From Pseudodesulfovibrio thermohalotolerans (GTDB taxonomy: Bacteria; Desulfobacterota; Desulfovibrionia; Desulfovibrionales; Desulfovibrionaceae), in contig NZ_CP120635.1 in the NCBI RefSeq assembly GCF_021353295.2, positions 186,001-250,000 on the forward strand: a DNA stretch of 64,000 nt, given 5' to 3'. Both the position numbers and the translations under genes were made by a program. The notes beneath the pieces were generated by a model that was given only the letters and a program-made list of their open reading frames with translations, was not told where the DNA came from and ran no database searches. This document shows, piece after piece, positions 19,357 to 28,490 of this stretch (positions within the stretch are counted from its first letter, which is position 1; each line of letters begins with the position of its first letter).

Positions 19357-21786
19357 CTAGGCGGCCACGTGGGAGCCGAAGATTTCCCAGGTCTTGAGGA
19401 ACGTGGCGTCGAAGGTGCGCTTCTCCACGTGGGAGCGGGCCTTGCGGCGCATGTATTGGATGCGCTCGGGGCTGTCGACCATGTGGAGGATGGCCCGGAG
19501 CAGGGAGTCGGGGTCCCCTGCCGGGACGATGAGCCCTGTTTCGTTGGCCAGGACGTTTTCGGCCGGGCCGCCCTTGTCGGTGACGATGACGGGCAGTCCG
19601 GAGGCCTGCGCTTCGAGGACCACGTTGCCGAAGGTGTCCGTGGCCGAGGGGAAGACGAAGAGGTCCGCGCTGGCATACGCCTGGGCCAGGGCCTCCCCTT
19701 TGAGCACGCCGGTGAAGGTCGTGGGCGTGGAGCGCAGGGCGCGCTGCATTTCGGGCAGGTACGGACCGTCGCCTACCACGATCAGTTGGATGGCGTCGCG
19801 CATACGGGACGCCTTGCGGAACGCCTCGGTAAGCACGTCGAGGCCCTTTTCCTTGGACACTCGGCCCACGTAGAGGAGCTTGACGCCGCCGCCCACTTCG
19901 AACTGGTTGAAGAATCCGTTGCGCTTGGAGGGGTGGAACCGCTCTGTGTCCACGCCGCGCGGATAGGTGACGATTTTGCCGGGATCGATGCCTCGGTCGA
20001 TGAGCTCGAACTTGGTGGCTTCACTCGGCGCGTAGATGATCTGCATCTGGTTGTAGAACCAGGACATGTAGCGCCAGCAGCCGTCTTCCAGGGCCGCGTC
20101 CTCGGTGAACGCCCCGACGTACTCGGGGAAGGCCGTGTGATAGGTGCCGTGGAACGGGAGCTTGAGAATCTTGGAGATGGCCAGGGCCGCCAGGCCGACC
20201 GGGCCGGGCGTGGCCGCCAGGATGCAGTCGTATTCCTGCTCGAAGCAGTGGGTGAGCATGTCGAGGAAGGGCGGGTAGGCCAGGGAAATTTCGGGGTATT
20301 CCGGGATGTCGAAGCGCCCCACTGGTTCGAAGGACACCGCGCCGGGCACGTCGGCCTTGGCGCCGCAGGTGATGACGGTCATGTCCTTGCCGTGGCGGGC
20401 GACCATCTTCAACTGCTGGCGGATGGTCCGGGCGACGCCGTTGATTTCGTCGAAGGTGTCGGTGAAGTGGGCGATTTTGAGGTCGTCGTTGGTTCGCGTG
20501 TTTTTCTTGCGGAACCTGTCGCTGCACGAGTTGGAGAAGGCCCGCTCGGTGGAGAAGAGGTCGTAGCCCACGAAATAGGGGGCGAGCAGGGTGTAGAGGG
20601 AGCCTGCGGAGCCGATGGAGTGAAAGACGTCGAAGAGGTTGGCCCCGAGGACCGAGTTGAGGGTCCGGTCCGCGAACTGGGCGAGGACGCGGTTGGCGGC
20701 CAGGGAGACGAAACGGGCCCATTCGCGTTCCAGGGTGACGACGTCGTCGACTTTGCCCCTGGCGATGCGCAGGAGGGACGGGTCGTGGGCGATGATGTCG
20801 GCGGCCTCTTTGAGGAGCAGGCCCTGGACCGAGTCGGTGGGGCCGTATTCCCTGTGAAGGGTGGCCTTGCCCCGGCCGATGATGCGCTGGAGCAGGGAGG
20901 AGAGAGACGGCTTGGGGTCCACGCCGGGGGCCAGGGCGGACTTGATGAACCGGAAGCAGAGGTGCTCCGAGACCTCGGGGGCGAGTGAGCCCGTGCGCGA
21001 CCTGTAGAACTGGTAGGCGATGCCGTAAAGGTTGTGGGCCATGGTCCGGGGATTGGCCGGGGTCCCGGCGGGTCTGGAGGTGTTGTCGCGCAGCCCGGTC
21101 AGGATGTTGTTCAGGGTGGGACGGCCGGGAAATAACGTGTGCATCCGGGCGATGTTCAGCGAGCTGTGGTCGTCGGAGCCGCCGGTGAGGCCCTTCTCCC
21201 ACGGTTCGTCGCCCCAGGGCTCGATGCCGTGCAGGTTGGCCAGCCGGTCGATGTCGAGCGGGGTCAGCCGGGTGACTATGTCTCGCAGGTTTTTGTTCTG
21301 CCGGGCGTCGCGCGTGCCGTTCTCCTCCAGGATGTTGAAGAGGAGCAGGGCCTGTTCGAAGTGCGCCGGGGTCAGGCGGTCGTTGACGGCGAAAAGGGGA
21401 TGGGCCAGGACGTGGACGATGCCCTGTTCGCGAAGGTAGGGAACCAGCTCGAAGACGTTCTCCCGGCAACGCTGGATGTCCTCGTGCTGGGCCTCGGTGA
21501 TGTCGTAGGCGAGTACGTGGAGCTTGCAGCGGTCCTCGGGAAAGTAGGTGGTGATCTCCTCGCTGATGAAGGTCTTCGGCAGATGCGCGATCTCCAGCGC
21601 CCCGGCAATGGTGTTGTGGTCGGTGACGGTAACCATGTCCATGCCGCGGGCAATGGCGATGTCGTAGAGTCGGCGCGGCTCGGTGAAGCTCTCGGGGCAG
21701 CCGATCTTTTGCAGAATCCACTGCGACGGGCGCGTGGAATAGCGGGAGTGGACATGCATGTCCACCTTGAACATGGGGTCAGCCAT
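19357..21786 (-). CDS. PHP-domain / GT4 glycosyltransferase fusion protein
   Basis: This 809-residue protein has two halves. The N-terminal ~400 residues form a PHP-type metal-hydrolase domain with 'DMHVHSRYS' at about 9-17, 'TVTDHNT', 'LAHPLFAV' and 'GSDDHSS', the residues expected to bind metals in a phosphoesterase. From about residue 440 there is a GT-B glycosyltransferase of family 4, starting 'IAHFTDTFDEINGVA' and ending in the donor-site block 'EAQASGLPVIVTD'. It probably hydrolyses a phosphate ester and transfers a hexose in one polypeptide, perhaps for a glycolipid. No signal peptide is seen. A clear operon partner is absent; substrates are unknown. Confidence 0.82.
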   Translation of the reverse strand: MADPMFKVDMHVHSRYSTRPSQWILQKIGCPESFTEPRRLYDIAIARGMDMVTVTDHNTIAGALEIAHLPKTFISEEITTYFPEDRCKLHVLAYDITEAQHEDIQRCRENVFELVPYLREQGIVHVLAHPLFAVNDRLTPAHFEQALLLFNILEENGTRDARQNKNLRDIVTRLTPLDIDRLANLHGIEPWGDEPWEKGLTGGSDDHSSLNIARMHTLFPGRPTLNNILTGLRDNTSRPAGTPANPRTMAHNLYGIAYQFYRSRTGSLAPEVSEHLCFRFIKSALAPGVDPKPSLSSLLQRIIGRGKATLHREYGPTDSVQGLLLKEAADIIAHDPSLLRIARGKVDDVVTLEREWARFVSLAANRVLAQFADRTLNSVLGANLFDVFHSIGSAGSLYTLLAPYFVGYDLFSTERAFSNSCSDRFRKKNTRTNDDLKIAHFTDTFDEINGVARTIRQQLKMVARHGKDMTVITCGAKADVPGAVSFEPVGRFDIPEYPEISLAYPPFLDMLTHCFEQEYDCILAATPGPVGLAALAISKILKLPFHGTYHTAFPEYVGAFTEDAALEDGCWRYMSWFYNQMQIIYAPSEATKFELIDRGIDPGKIVTYPRGVDTERFHPSKRNGFFNQFEVGGGVKLLYVGRVSKEKGLDVLTEAFRKASRMRDAIQLIVVGDGPYLPEMQRALRSTPTTFTGVLKGEALAQAYASADLFVFPSATDTFGNVVLEAQASGLPVIVTDKGGPAENVLANETGLIVPAGDPDSLLRAILHMVDSPERIQYMRRKARSHVEKRTFDATFLKTWEIFGSHVAA

Positions 21787-21834
21787 GGGTCTCTCCGTTG
21801 CGGCTCGGGGCCGCGTGGTAATGCGTTCGGCGGC

Positions 21835-22185
21835 CTAGGCGCAACGGCGACTCAGGCCGTCCTCCTCCGCGGATTGGCAAGCCACGCAGAGGCGGGCCGA
21901 TGGGTTTGCTTTGAGCCGGGCCACTCCGATCTCCTCGCCGCATTCCTCGCAGATGCCGTAGTCGGAATGGGAAAGGCGTTTGAGGGCCGCTTCGAGCTCG
22001 CGGATGCGGGTCACGTGGCGCCGCTGCATGGCCACGTTGAGCCCGTGCTGGGCGAGTTGTGCTGCGAAGTCGGTGTCGTCCGGGCAGTTCTCGAGAACGG
22101 TGCTGCCGCTGTCCAATTGGCCGTTGATGCTGTGCAGTCCCTGAATAAGATGGGACCGTATTTCCCTGATCTGGTTTCGGGTCAT
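21835..22185 (-). CDS. DksA/TraR-family zinc-finger protein
   Basis: This 116-residue protein has an N-terminal helical region and a C-terminal zinc finger CxxC-x17-CxxC ('CEECGEEIG' ... 'CVAC'). That layout is typical of DksA/TraR proteins, which bind the RNA polymerase secondary channel and modulate initiation. The start at 22185 is fixed by GGAGGAA directly upstream, inside a longer open frame to 22275. The coiled-coil tip acidic pair is not obvious, so it may be a DksA-like paralogue rather than DksA itself. Confidence 0.82.
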   Translation of the reverse strand: MTRNQIREIRSHLIQGLHSINGQLDSGSTVLENCPDDTDFAAQLAQHGLNVAMQRRHVTRIRELEAALKRLSHSDYGICEECGEEIGVARLKANPSARLCVACQSAEEDGLSRRCA

Positions 22186-22401
22186 GATTTCCTCCGGCTG
22201 TTGGAGTTCGAGTTGATCTTTCCTAGACCCTCCGCCAATTCCATGGGTGGCGTTCCGGTGACGGGCTTTCGACATTTACGTGCATTCAATACTTGTGAAA
22301 TCGTGGACGCCGTTGGCAAAGACCGATACCATTCAGATTCGGTTCGGCGATATTCCAGAATGACTCTCGAAAAACTCCAGATGAAGAAAGGGATTATTGC
22401 T

Positions 22402-22845
22402 ATGAAGTGGATATTCGTACTGTTTGCCCTGCTCGCCGGGGCATTGATGCCGGTACAGGCGGGCATCAATCTTCGTCTTCGCGGTTCCCTGGGCGACCCG
22501 GTTTGGGCCGCGGCGGTTTCCTTTGGCGTCGGCACCCTGGTCCTGTTGGGCTATCTGCTGGCCGTGCGCGCGCCAGCGCCTTCCCTCGCCATGGCCGGGA
22601 CGGCTCCGGTCTGGTCCTGGACGGGCGGTGCGTTGGGGGCGTTCTTCGTCTTCGCGACCATTGTTCTGGCCGGAAAGATAGGAGCGACCTCCATGATGGC
22701 GTGGCTCCTGGCGGGTCAGCTTTCGGCCGCCCTGGTGCTGGACCATTACGGGCTGCTCAGTTATCAGGTGCATACCGTGTCCTGGCCCCGCATCCTGGGA
22801 GTCGTTCTGCTCCTGGCCGGTGCCATGCTGGTCAACAAGTATTAG
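22402..22845 (+). CDS. YdcZ/DUF606-type DMT small membrane protein
   Basis: This 147-residue protein has four to five hydrophobic helices and the pattern 'MPVQAGINLRLRG', characteristic of the DUF606/YdcZ branch of the drug/metabolite transporter superfamily (typically about 145 residues, acting as dimers). An AAAGGGA element precedes ATG 22402; ATG 22381 has none. It lies 12 bp before a UbiA-type gene and seems to open the operon that ends with fosX. The substrate is unknown. Confidence 0.78.
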   Translation: MKWIFVLFALLAGALMPVQAGINLRLRGSLGDPVWAAAVSFGVGTLVLLGYLLAVRAPAPSLAMAGTAPVWSWTGGALGAFFVFATIVLAGKIGATSMMAWLLAGQLSAALVLDHYGLLSYQVHTVSWPRILGVVLLLAGAMLVNKY

Positions 22846-22857
22846 AGAGGAAAGACG

Positions 22858-23724
22858 ATGAGTTTCGCCAAGAATCTGGCCACGGTCTGCCGGATGATAA
22901 AGATCGAGCATTCGGTTTTCGCCCTGCCGTTCGCCTACATGGGCGCGTTTCTGGCCGCCGGGGGATGGCCGGGGCTGTACAACATGGTCGTTTTGACCGT
23001 GGCCATGGTGGCCGTGCGTTCCTTCGCCATGGCCTTCAACCGCTACGCCGACCTGGACATCGACCGCGAGAATCCGCGCACGCAGAAGCGCGAGCTGGTC
23101 ACGGGCGAACTGTCCACCCGCTTCACCCTGGTCTTTATCGGGGGTACGGCCCTGGTTTTCGTGGTCGCCTGTGGGCTGATGAATTCGCTGTGCCTCAAGC
23201 TGTCGCCTGTGGCCCTGGTCATGGCCGCGTCCTATAGCTTCTGCAAGCGGTTTACCTACTGGTGCCATTTTGTGCTCGGCACGGTGCTCGGGTTCGCCCC
23301 GGTAGCGGGCTGGATTTGCGTGGAGCCGGTCATCTCCCTGCCCTCGGTGCTGCTCTTCTGCGGCGTGACCCTGTGGGTGGCCGGGTTCGATCTGCTTTAC
23401 GCCAGCCAGGACGCGGACTTCGACCGCAAGCGCGGGCTTCACTCCATCCCGGCACGGCTGGGCATCCCGGCGGCCCTGGGCATCTCGACCCTGAGCCACG
23501 CCGCCGCTGCCGCCTTCTTTCTGCTTGCGGGCTGGGCGGCCGGTCTGGGCGGAATTTATTTTACGGTGGCCGCCCTGATGGGTGTGACCCTCATGGCCGA
23601 GCATCTGCTGGTCAAGCCTGACGACATGAGCCGCGTGAACGTGGCCTTCTTCACCATGAACGGGGTCATTTCCGTGGTCCTGTTCGTTGCCACGGCGGTT
23701 GATCTGGCTGTCGGGAGCTGGTGA
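22858..23724 (+). CDS. UbiA-family prenyltransferase, probably futalosine-pathway (MqnP-like)
   Basis: This 288-residue integral membrane enzyme attaches a polyprenyl chain to an aromatic acceptor. The first Asp-rich motif 'NRYADLDIDRENPRT' and the second region 'LYASQDADFDRKRG' bind prenyl diphosphate. Anaerobic deltaproteobacteria that make menaquinone by the futalosine route carry a UbiA paralogue of this type (MqnP), which is the likely role here, though 4-hydroxybenzoate prenylation cannot be ruled out. AGAGGA precedes the start. It is co-directional with the YdcZ gene (12 bp) and the MscS gene (19 bp). Confidence 0.85.
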   Translation: MSFAKNLATVCRMIKIEHSVFALPFAYMGAFLAAGGWPGLYNMVVLTVAMVAVRSFAMAFNRYADLDIDRENPRTQKRELVTGELSTRFTLVFIGGTALVFVVACGLMNSLCLKLSPVALVMAASYSFCKRFTYWCHFVLGTVLGFAPVAGWICVEPVISLPSVLLFCGVTLWVAGFDLLYASQDADFDRKRGLHSIPARLGIPAALGISTLSHAAAAAFFLLAGWAAGLGGIYFTVAALMGVTLMAEHLLVKPDDMSRVNVAFFTMNGVISVVLFVATAVDLAVGSW

Positions 23725-23743
23725 ACGACGGCCTGGAGGCGCG

Positions 23744-25129
23744 ATGAAGGAACAGCTTGAGCCGGTTTTAAACAAGCTTTCGGAAGCTTACCGATTCCTG
23801 GAAGGATGGTTTCGCGCCAATGTCCTGACCTGGCAGACCGCCGTTCAGTGGGCCGCCGCTGTCGCGGCCCTGCTCCTGTCCCTGGCCGTGTGGCGGCTCG
23901 TCCGGCCGGGCCTCGCCCGGTGGCGGGAGAGGCCCGGCGGCAATGCGCTGGGCCGAGCCGTGCTCACGGGCCTGGAGAGCACGGGCTGGATGTTCCTGTT
24001 CATCGCGCTGGTCCAGGCAGGCGGCGGGGCGTTCGAGCTGTTGGGGTATTCACCCTGGGTGCTGGACGCCGTGAGCCAGCTCGCCGCGGCCGGGATCGCG
24101 CTCCGGCTGCTGTCTTTCACCATGCCCAACAAGGTCCTGGCGCGGGGCACGGCCACCGTGGTCTGGGTATTCGTCTCCCTGCAAATCCTCGGCCTGCTCA
24201 CTCCCCTGACCAATTTTCTGGAAAAGCTCTCCTTCTCCCTGGGCGACACCCGGTTCACCGCCCTTGGCGCGCTCAAAGGGCTGGTCCTGGCCGTGGTTTT
24301 GCTCCAGGCCGCGTCCATGCTGTCGCGCTTTGCGGCGAACCGCATCTCCAGTCTGAAGGGCGTTTCGCCCTCGGGCCAGGAGCTGCTCGGCAAAACGGTC
24401 AAGGTGGTCCTGTTCACCCTGGCCGTGCTGTTGGCCATGTCCGGGGTGGGCATCGATCTGACCAGTCTGGCCATCTTTTCCAGCGCGCTCGGCGTGGGCA
24501 TCGGCTTTGGCCTTCAGACCATCATTTCCAACTACGTGGCCGGGGTCATTCTGCTCACGGACCGATCCATCAAGCCGGGCGACACCATTGAGGTCGGCGG
24601 GGTGTACGGCGTGGTCAGCGGGGTTTACGGCCGGTTCTCCTCGGTCAAGACCCGAGACGGCAAGGAATATCTCATCCCCAACGAGCACTTCGTGACCAAC
24701 GAGGTCATCAATTGGACCTACTCGGACACGGACGTGCGGCTGCGCATTCCGGTGGGCATCTCCTATGGTTCGGACGTGAACAAGGCCATGCGCCTCATGG
24801 AGGAATCCACCCATGGGCTCAAGCGCGTCCTGACTTCGCCCGAGCCGCGCGCCTTGCTTATTGAGTTCGGGGACAGTTCGGTCAACCTGGAGCTGCGCGC
24901 CTGGATAGCGGACGCCAACGACGGGGTGTCCAACATCAAGAGCGAGGTCCTGCTGCGCATCTGGAATTCTTTCCACGAGAACGGCATCGAATTTCCTTTC
25001 CCGCAACGCGACGTGCTGCTTAAGGCCGGTTCCGCCCTGGCCGTGACCGTGGCCCGGGAAGGGGAGGGCTCCCCCGAGCCCGGGACATCCGACGATTCGC
25101 CTGACGGGGCCGTTAAAAGCGGGGAATAG
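23744..25129 (+). CDS. Mechanosensitive ion channel of the MscS family
   Basis: This 461-residue protein opens under membrane tension and releases small solutes on osmotic downshock. Five or more hydrophobic segments precede the conserved pore helix and beta domain. The pore region 'SSALGVGIGFGLQTIISNYVAG' is shortened here to its signature GVGIGFG-xx-TIISN; 'DRSIKPGDTIEVG' begins the cytosolic vestibule. It is longer than E. coli MscS (286 residues), with extra N-terminal helices. GGAGG lies 4 bp before ATG 23744. The rhodanese gene starts 2 bp after the stop. Confidence 0.9.
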   Translation: MKEQLEPVLNKLSEAYRFLEGWFRANVLTWQTAVQWAAAVAALLLSLAVWRLVRPGLARWRERPGGNALGRAVLTGLESTGWMFLFIALVQAGGGAFELLGYSPWVLDAVSQLAAAGIALRLLSFTMPNKVLARGTATVVWVFVSLQILGLLTPLTNFLEKLSFSLGDTRFTALGALKGLVLAVVLLQAASMLSRFAANRISSLKGVSPSGQELLGKTVKVVLFTLAVLLAMSGVGIDLTSLAIFSSALGVGIGFGLQTIISNYVAGVILLTDRSIKPGDTIEVGGVYGVVSGVYGRFSSVKTRDGKEYLIPNEHFVTNEVINWTYSDTDVRLRIPVGISYGSDVNKAMRLMEESTHGLKRVLTSPEPRALLIEFGDSSVNLELRAWIADANDGVSNIKSEVLLRIWNSFHENGIEFPFPQRDVLLKAGSALAVTVAREGEGSPEPGTSDDSPDGAVKSGE

Positions 25130-25131
25130 CC

Positions 25132-25533
25132 ATGCGCCTCCTGGCCGCCATCCTCATCGCCTTCGCCGTTCTGGTTCTGTGGGATGTGGGCTGGCTGCTG
25201 CTTCGTGGCGTGCGCCCCATGAGTCCCTGGGGGTTGCGCCGGGCCTTGCGCAAAGACCCCGCCCCGACCGTCCTGGATGTGCGCACCCCGGCGGAATACC
25301 GCCTCTTCCACATTCCCGGTGCGGTCAACCTGCCGTACCCCTTCACCTCGGAAGCCCTGTCCAACGCCCTCGACGATCCGGCGCGGCCCGTGGTCGTGGT
25401 CTGCATGACCGGGCACCGCTCCCAGCCCGCCGCGGTCCACCTGCAACGCGACGGCTTCAGCGACGTCAAGAACCTCACCTGGGGCATGTCCGCCTGGAAG
25501 CTCATCGGCGGCGGCACGGAGTCGGGTGAATGA
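25132..25533 (+). CDS. Membrane-anchored rhodanese-domain protein
   Basis: This 133-residue protein has one N-terminal membrane helix ('LLAAILIAFAVLVLWDVGWL') and a single rhodanese fold. The active-site loop is 'VCMTGHRS', with catalytic Cys, and 'VLDVRTPAEYRLFHIPGAVN' (key residues D, R, E and H) is the conserved entry. It likely carries persulfide sulfur at the membrane. The last bases overlap the fosX start as ATGA, so the two genes are translationally coupled. Confidence 0.87.
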   Translation: MRLLAAILIAFAVLVLWDVGWLLLRGVRPMSPWGLRRALRKDPAPTVLDVRTPAEYRLFHIPGAVNLPYPFTSEALSNALDDPARPVVVVCMTGHRSQPAAVHLQRDGFSDVKNLTWGMSAWKLIGGGTESGE

Positions 25534-25937
25534 TCGAGGGACTGAGCCATATCACCTTCATCGTGAGTGATCTGGATCGCATGGAGGCGTTCCTTCGGGC
25601 GATCTTCGATGCCGAGCGGGTCTATGACAGCGGGGCGGACACGCACTCCCTGTCCCGCGAGCGGTTCTTCCTCATCGGCGGGGTCTGGGTGGCGACCATG
25701 GAGGGCGATCCGCTGGAGAGCCGGAGTTACAACCACGTGGCCTTCAAGATTCCGGACAGCGAGTTCGACGCCTATGAACGGCGCGTGCGCGAACAGGGCG
25801 TATCCGTCCGAGTGGGCCGTTCCCGGATCGCCGGGGAGGGCCGTTCCCTCTACTTCCACGATCACGACAATCATCTTTTCGAGTTGCATACCGGCACCTT
25901 GGACGAGCGGCTGGCCGTCTATTCCCCCTCGGAGTGA
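25530..25937 (+). CDS. fosX: FosX-type fosfomycin-modifying glyoxalase-fold protein
   Basis: This 135-residue protein of the vicinal-oxygen-chelate family closely follows FosX, which opens the fosfomycin epoxide with water. Metal ligands appear as His in 'GLSHITFIV', His in 'YNHVAFKI' and Glu in 'HLFELHTG'; the run 'EGDPLESRSYNHVAF' is FosX-like. FosX homologues occur in many environmental bacteria, so the natural role may differ from drug resistance. The start overlaps the rhodanese stop by 4 bp. Confidence 0.85.
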   Translation: MIEGLSHITFIVSDLDRMEAFLRAIFDAERVYDSGADTHSLSRERFFLIGGVWVATMEGDPLESRSYNHVAFKIPDSEFDAYERRVREQGVSVRVGRSRIAGEGRSLYFHDHDNHLFELHTGTLDERLAVYSPSE

Positions 25938-25966
25938 GCCGCGCTTCGTCCGTCCGGCATTTTATC

Positions 25967-26011
25967 TTGACAATCAAACTATGCCGTCGATAGAAAGTTT
26001 GAAAGTCAAAC
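25967..26011 (+). promoter_or_regulatory. Promoter with two MarR-type operators before the metal transporter
   Basis: TTGACA (25967-25972) and TAGAAA (25991-25996) are 18 bp apart and form a plausible promoter. The -35 box lies in the palindrome TTGA-CAA-TCAA (25967-25977). A second copy sits in the perfect inverted repeat GTTTGA-AAG-TCAAAC (25997-26011). Centres are 32 bp apart, about three helical turns. The MarR gene downstream is the natural candidate regulator. Confidence 0.65.
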
Positions 26012-26040
26012 AATAATGCCATCGGCAAGCAGGACGGACA

Positions 26041-26796
26041 ATGCAAATCGATTCCATATTTCAGGTGGCCCTGCAATCGAGCGTGTTTCTCGGGCTGGTG
26101 CACGGGATCAATCCGTGCGGCCATTCCTGGCTGGTTCTGGCCCCGTTCGTGTATGGCGAAAAACGCGGGGGGCGGGTCCTGTCCCTGACCCTCTCCTTCA
26201 TCACCGGCACCACCCTGGCCTGTCTGCTCATCGGGCTGACGCTCGGCTCGGTCTCTCTGGCCATCCCCGAGTCGTTCGCCCTGTACGTGGACGTGGCCAC
26301 CTTCGCGGTTCTGCTCGTCCTGGGGCTGATTCTGATCGTCCGGCCGCACCTGTTGCACAGTCATGACCACGATCACGATCACAACCATGACCGCGACGAT
26401 CACGGCGGGCACGGGCACGATCACGATCATCATCACCATGACCACGATGATCGCGGCCGCGCCTGCTCCGGCCGGGCTTGTATGCCGTCGGCCCGGTCCG
26501 TGACCGCCTGGGGGCTGTTCGCCATCGGCTTCGTGAATATGATCGTGCCGTGCCCGACCGTGGCGCTCATGTACACCTACGCGCTCGATTCGGGCAGCGT
26601 GCTCAAGGGCACGGCGGTCTTCGCCGTCTACGCCGTGAGCACCGGGCTGACGCTGGGTGCGGTCATCTACGCCATCTACAAGGCGGCGGGGCTGATGCGC
26701 GCCCTGACCCGGGACTGGGTGGAACCGGCGGTCATGCGCGCCGCCGGGGTCATGACCATCGCCTTCGGGGCCTACAGCCTGTATGTGTCCATCTAA
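26041..26796 (+). CDS. His-rich-loop membrane transporter (UreH/RcnA-like)
   Basis: This 251-residue protein has about six membrane helices. 'HGINPCGHSW' lies in the first helix and 'MIVPCPTVALMY' in the fourth. Between the two halves is a hydrophilic loop extremely rich in His and Asp, as in nickel/cobalt exporters and UreH/TauE-like permeases. This suggests traffic of a divalent metal, with direction unknown. The PC motifs also recall the CcdA/DsbD fold. Two tandem operators precede it and a MarR gene follows 16 bp downstream, so the system is probably self-regulated. Confidence 0.75.
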   Translation: MQIDSIFQVALQSSVFLGLVHGINPCGHSWLVLAPFVYGEKRGGRVLSLTLSFITGTTLACLLIGLTLGSVSLAIPESFALYVDVATFAVLLVLGLILIVRPHLLHSHDHDHDHNHDRDDHGGHGHDHDHHHHDHDDRGRACSGRACMPSARSVTAWGLFAIGFVNMIVPCPTVALMYTYALDSGSVLKGTAVFAVYAVSTGLTLGAVIYAIYKAAGLMRALTRDWVEPAVMRAAGVMTIAFGAYSLYVSI

Positions 26797-26812
26797 AAAG
26801 GGGGGGGACGGA

Positions 26813-27223
26813 ATGGTCGACGGAATCAATCACGCCATAGTTGAGTTCTTCGAGAAGCTTTCATCCTGGGAGCACGACGTGGTCCGGGAAAAGGGCATGA
26901 CCCTGCCGCAGATGCACACCCTGGAAGTGCTGGGCATACACGGGTCCATGCGCATGAAGGAGCTGGCCGAGGCCATGGGCGTCACCACCGGCACCCTGAC
27001 CGTGCTGGTGGACCGTCTCGAAGACAAGGGGTGCGTTCGCCGGGTTCCGCACGACACGGACCGCCGGTCCATCAACGTGGAACTCGCCGATCAGGGCCGC
27101 ATCCTGTTCGAGGAGCATGACCGCCTTCATCTCCGTCTCACCGAGGAGCTGCTGGCGGGCTGTTCCCCCGAGGACCGCGAGGTCCTCCTGCGCTGCCTGG
27201 TCTCCATGAACGCCCAGTTCTAA
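26813..27223 (+). CDS. MarR-family transcriptional regulator
   Basis: This 136-residue protein has the winged-helix fold. 'MRMKELAEAMGVTTGTLTVLVDRLEDKG' spans the recognition helix (key residues T-T-G-T-L-T and the DRLE pair), and 'RRVPHDTDRRS' is the DxRS wing. It follows the His-rich transporter by 16 bp and probably represses that promoter through the TTGA-N3-TCAA sites. The inducing ligand, perhaps a metal, is unknown. The start at 26813 follows a G-rich ribosome site. Confidence 0.85.
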   Translation: MVDGINHAIVEFFEKLSSWEHDVVREKGMTLPQMHTLEVLGIHGSMRMKELAEAMGVTTGTLTVLVDRLEDKGCVRRVPHDTDRRSINVELADQGRILFEEHDRLHLRLTEELLAGCSPEDREVLLRCLVSMNAQF

Positions 27224-27302
27224 GCCTTGTCCATCCCTCCCATAAGGCATCCCGATGAGTGCGCCATTGACCGCACCCGTTCCCTGCCTTATTTTCTCCG
27301 CC

Positions 27303-28490
27303 ATGAGTGAATATGTCGATCAGATCGAGACCGGCGAGTCCGTGGGGCTGGTGGAGAAGCGGTTCTTCACCTTCGGCGGCGACGAGCCGTTGGAGCTTGA
27401 GTCCGGGCGCAGGCTCGGGCCGGTGACGCTGGCCTACGAGACCTGCGGAACCCTCAACGCGGACAAGACCAACGCCATTCTGGTCTGTCACGCCCTGACC
27501 GGCGACTCCCACGTGGCCGGGGTCTACTCCGGGAACGAGCCCAAGCCCGGCTGGTGGAACATCATGGTCGGGCCGGGCAAGCCCATCGACACCGACAAGT
27601 ATTTCGTCATCTGCTCCAACGTCATCGGCGGCTGCATGGGCTCCACCGGCCCCACGTCCGCCAACCCCGAGACCGGGCAACCCTACGGCGCGTCCTTCCC
27701 TGTGGTCACCATCGGCGACATGGTCCGCGCGCAACGGCATCTCGTCGACTCCTTCGGCATCGATACGCTGCTCGCCGTGGTCGGCGGCTCCGTGGGCGGT
27801 ATGCAGGTTCTGGAATGGTCCGTGCGCTACCCGCACCGCGTCCATGCGGCCATACCCCTGGCCACGACCACCAAACACTCGGCGCAGGCCATCGCCTTCA
27901 ACGAGGTCGCCCGCCAGGCCATCATGGCCGATCCCAAATGGAACCGGGGCGACTACTACGAAACCGGCAGGCCCGAGCACGGGCTGGCCGTGGCCCGGAT
28001 GGTCGGACACATCACCTACCTGTCCGACGAATCCATGCGCCACAAGTTCGACCGCAGGCTCCAGGATCGCGTGGAACTCTCCTTCGACTTCGAGGCCGAC
28101 TTCCAGGTGGAGTCCTACCTGCGCTATCAGGGCAACAAGTTCGTGGACAGGTTCGACGCCAATTCCTTCCTCTACCTGACCAAGGCCGCCGATTACTTCA
28201 ATCTCGAAAACCATTACGGCGACGGCTCGCTGGTGGCTGCGTTCTCCCGCGCCTCCTGCCGCTATCTCGTGGTCTCCTTTACCTCGGACTGGCTCTACCC
28301 AACCTACCAGTCCAAGAACATGGTCAAGGCCATGAAAAAGAACGGCCTCGACGTTTCCTTCTGCGAGATCGAAGCCCCCTGGGGACACGACGCCTTCCTG
28401 TTGCCCAACAAACGCCTCAGCGACCTGCTTTCCGGCTTTCTCCACAAAATCTGCCTGCACTGCCGCATCGGAGCCCATGATGAGATATGA
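27303..28490 (+). CDS. metX: Homoserine O-acetyltransferase
   Basis: This 395-residue alpha/beta hydrolase transfers an acetyl group to homoserine, the first committed step of methionine synthesis by sulfhydrylation. The nucleophile serine is in '[13 protein letters not shown]', and the catalytic Asp and His in 'FTSDWLYP' and 'APWGHDAFL'. Family members start near '[16 protein letters not shown]', hence 27303. ATG 27255 is an alternative with an AAGG element 7 bp upstream. metW overlaps the 3' end by 14 bp. Confidence 0.92.
   Translation: MSEYVDQIETGESVGLVEKRFFTFGGDEPLELESGRRLGPVTLAYETCGTLNADKTNAILVCHALTGDSHVAGVYSGNEPKPGWWNIMVGPGKPIDTDKYFVICSNVIGGCMGSTGPTSANPETGQPYGASFPVVTIGDMVRAQRHLVDSFGIDTLLAVVGGSVGGMQVLEWSVRYPHRVHAAIPLATTTKHSAQAIAFNEVARQAIMADPKWNRGDYYETGRPEHGLAVARMVGHITYLSDESMRHKFDRRLQDRVELSFDFEADFQVESYLRYQGNKFVDRFDANSFLYLTKAADYFNLENHYGDGSLVAAFSRASCRYLVVSFTSDWLYPTYQSKNMVKAMKKNGLDVSFCEIEAPWGHDAFLLPNKRLSDLLSGFLHKICLHCRIGAHDEI

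Noticed and set aside
21139..22401. Long plus-strand extension upstream of the YdcZ gene
   Set aside because: It runs antisense through the PHP-glycosyltransferase and DksA-like genes; the real start is 22402.
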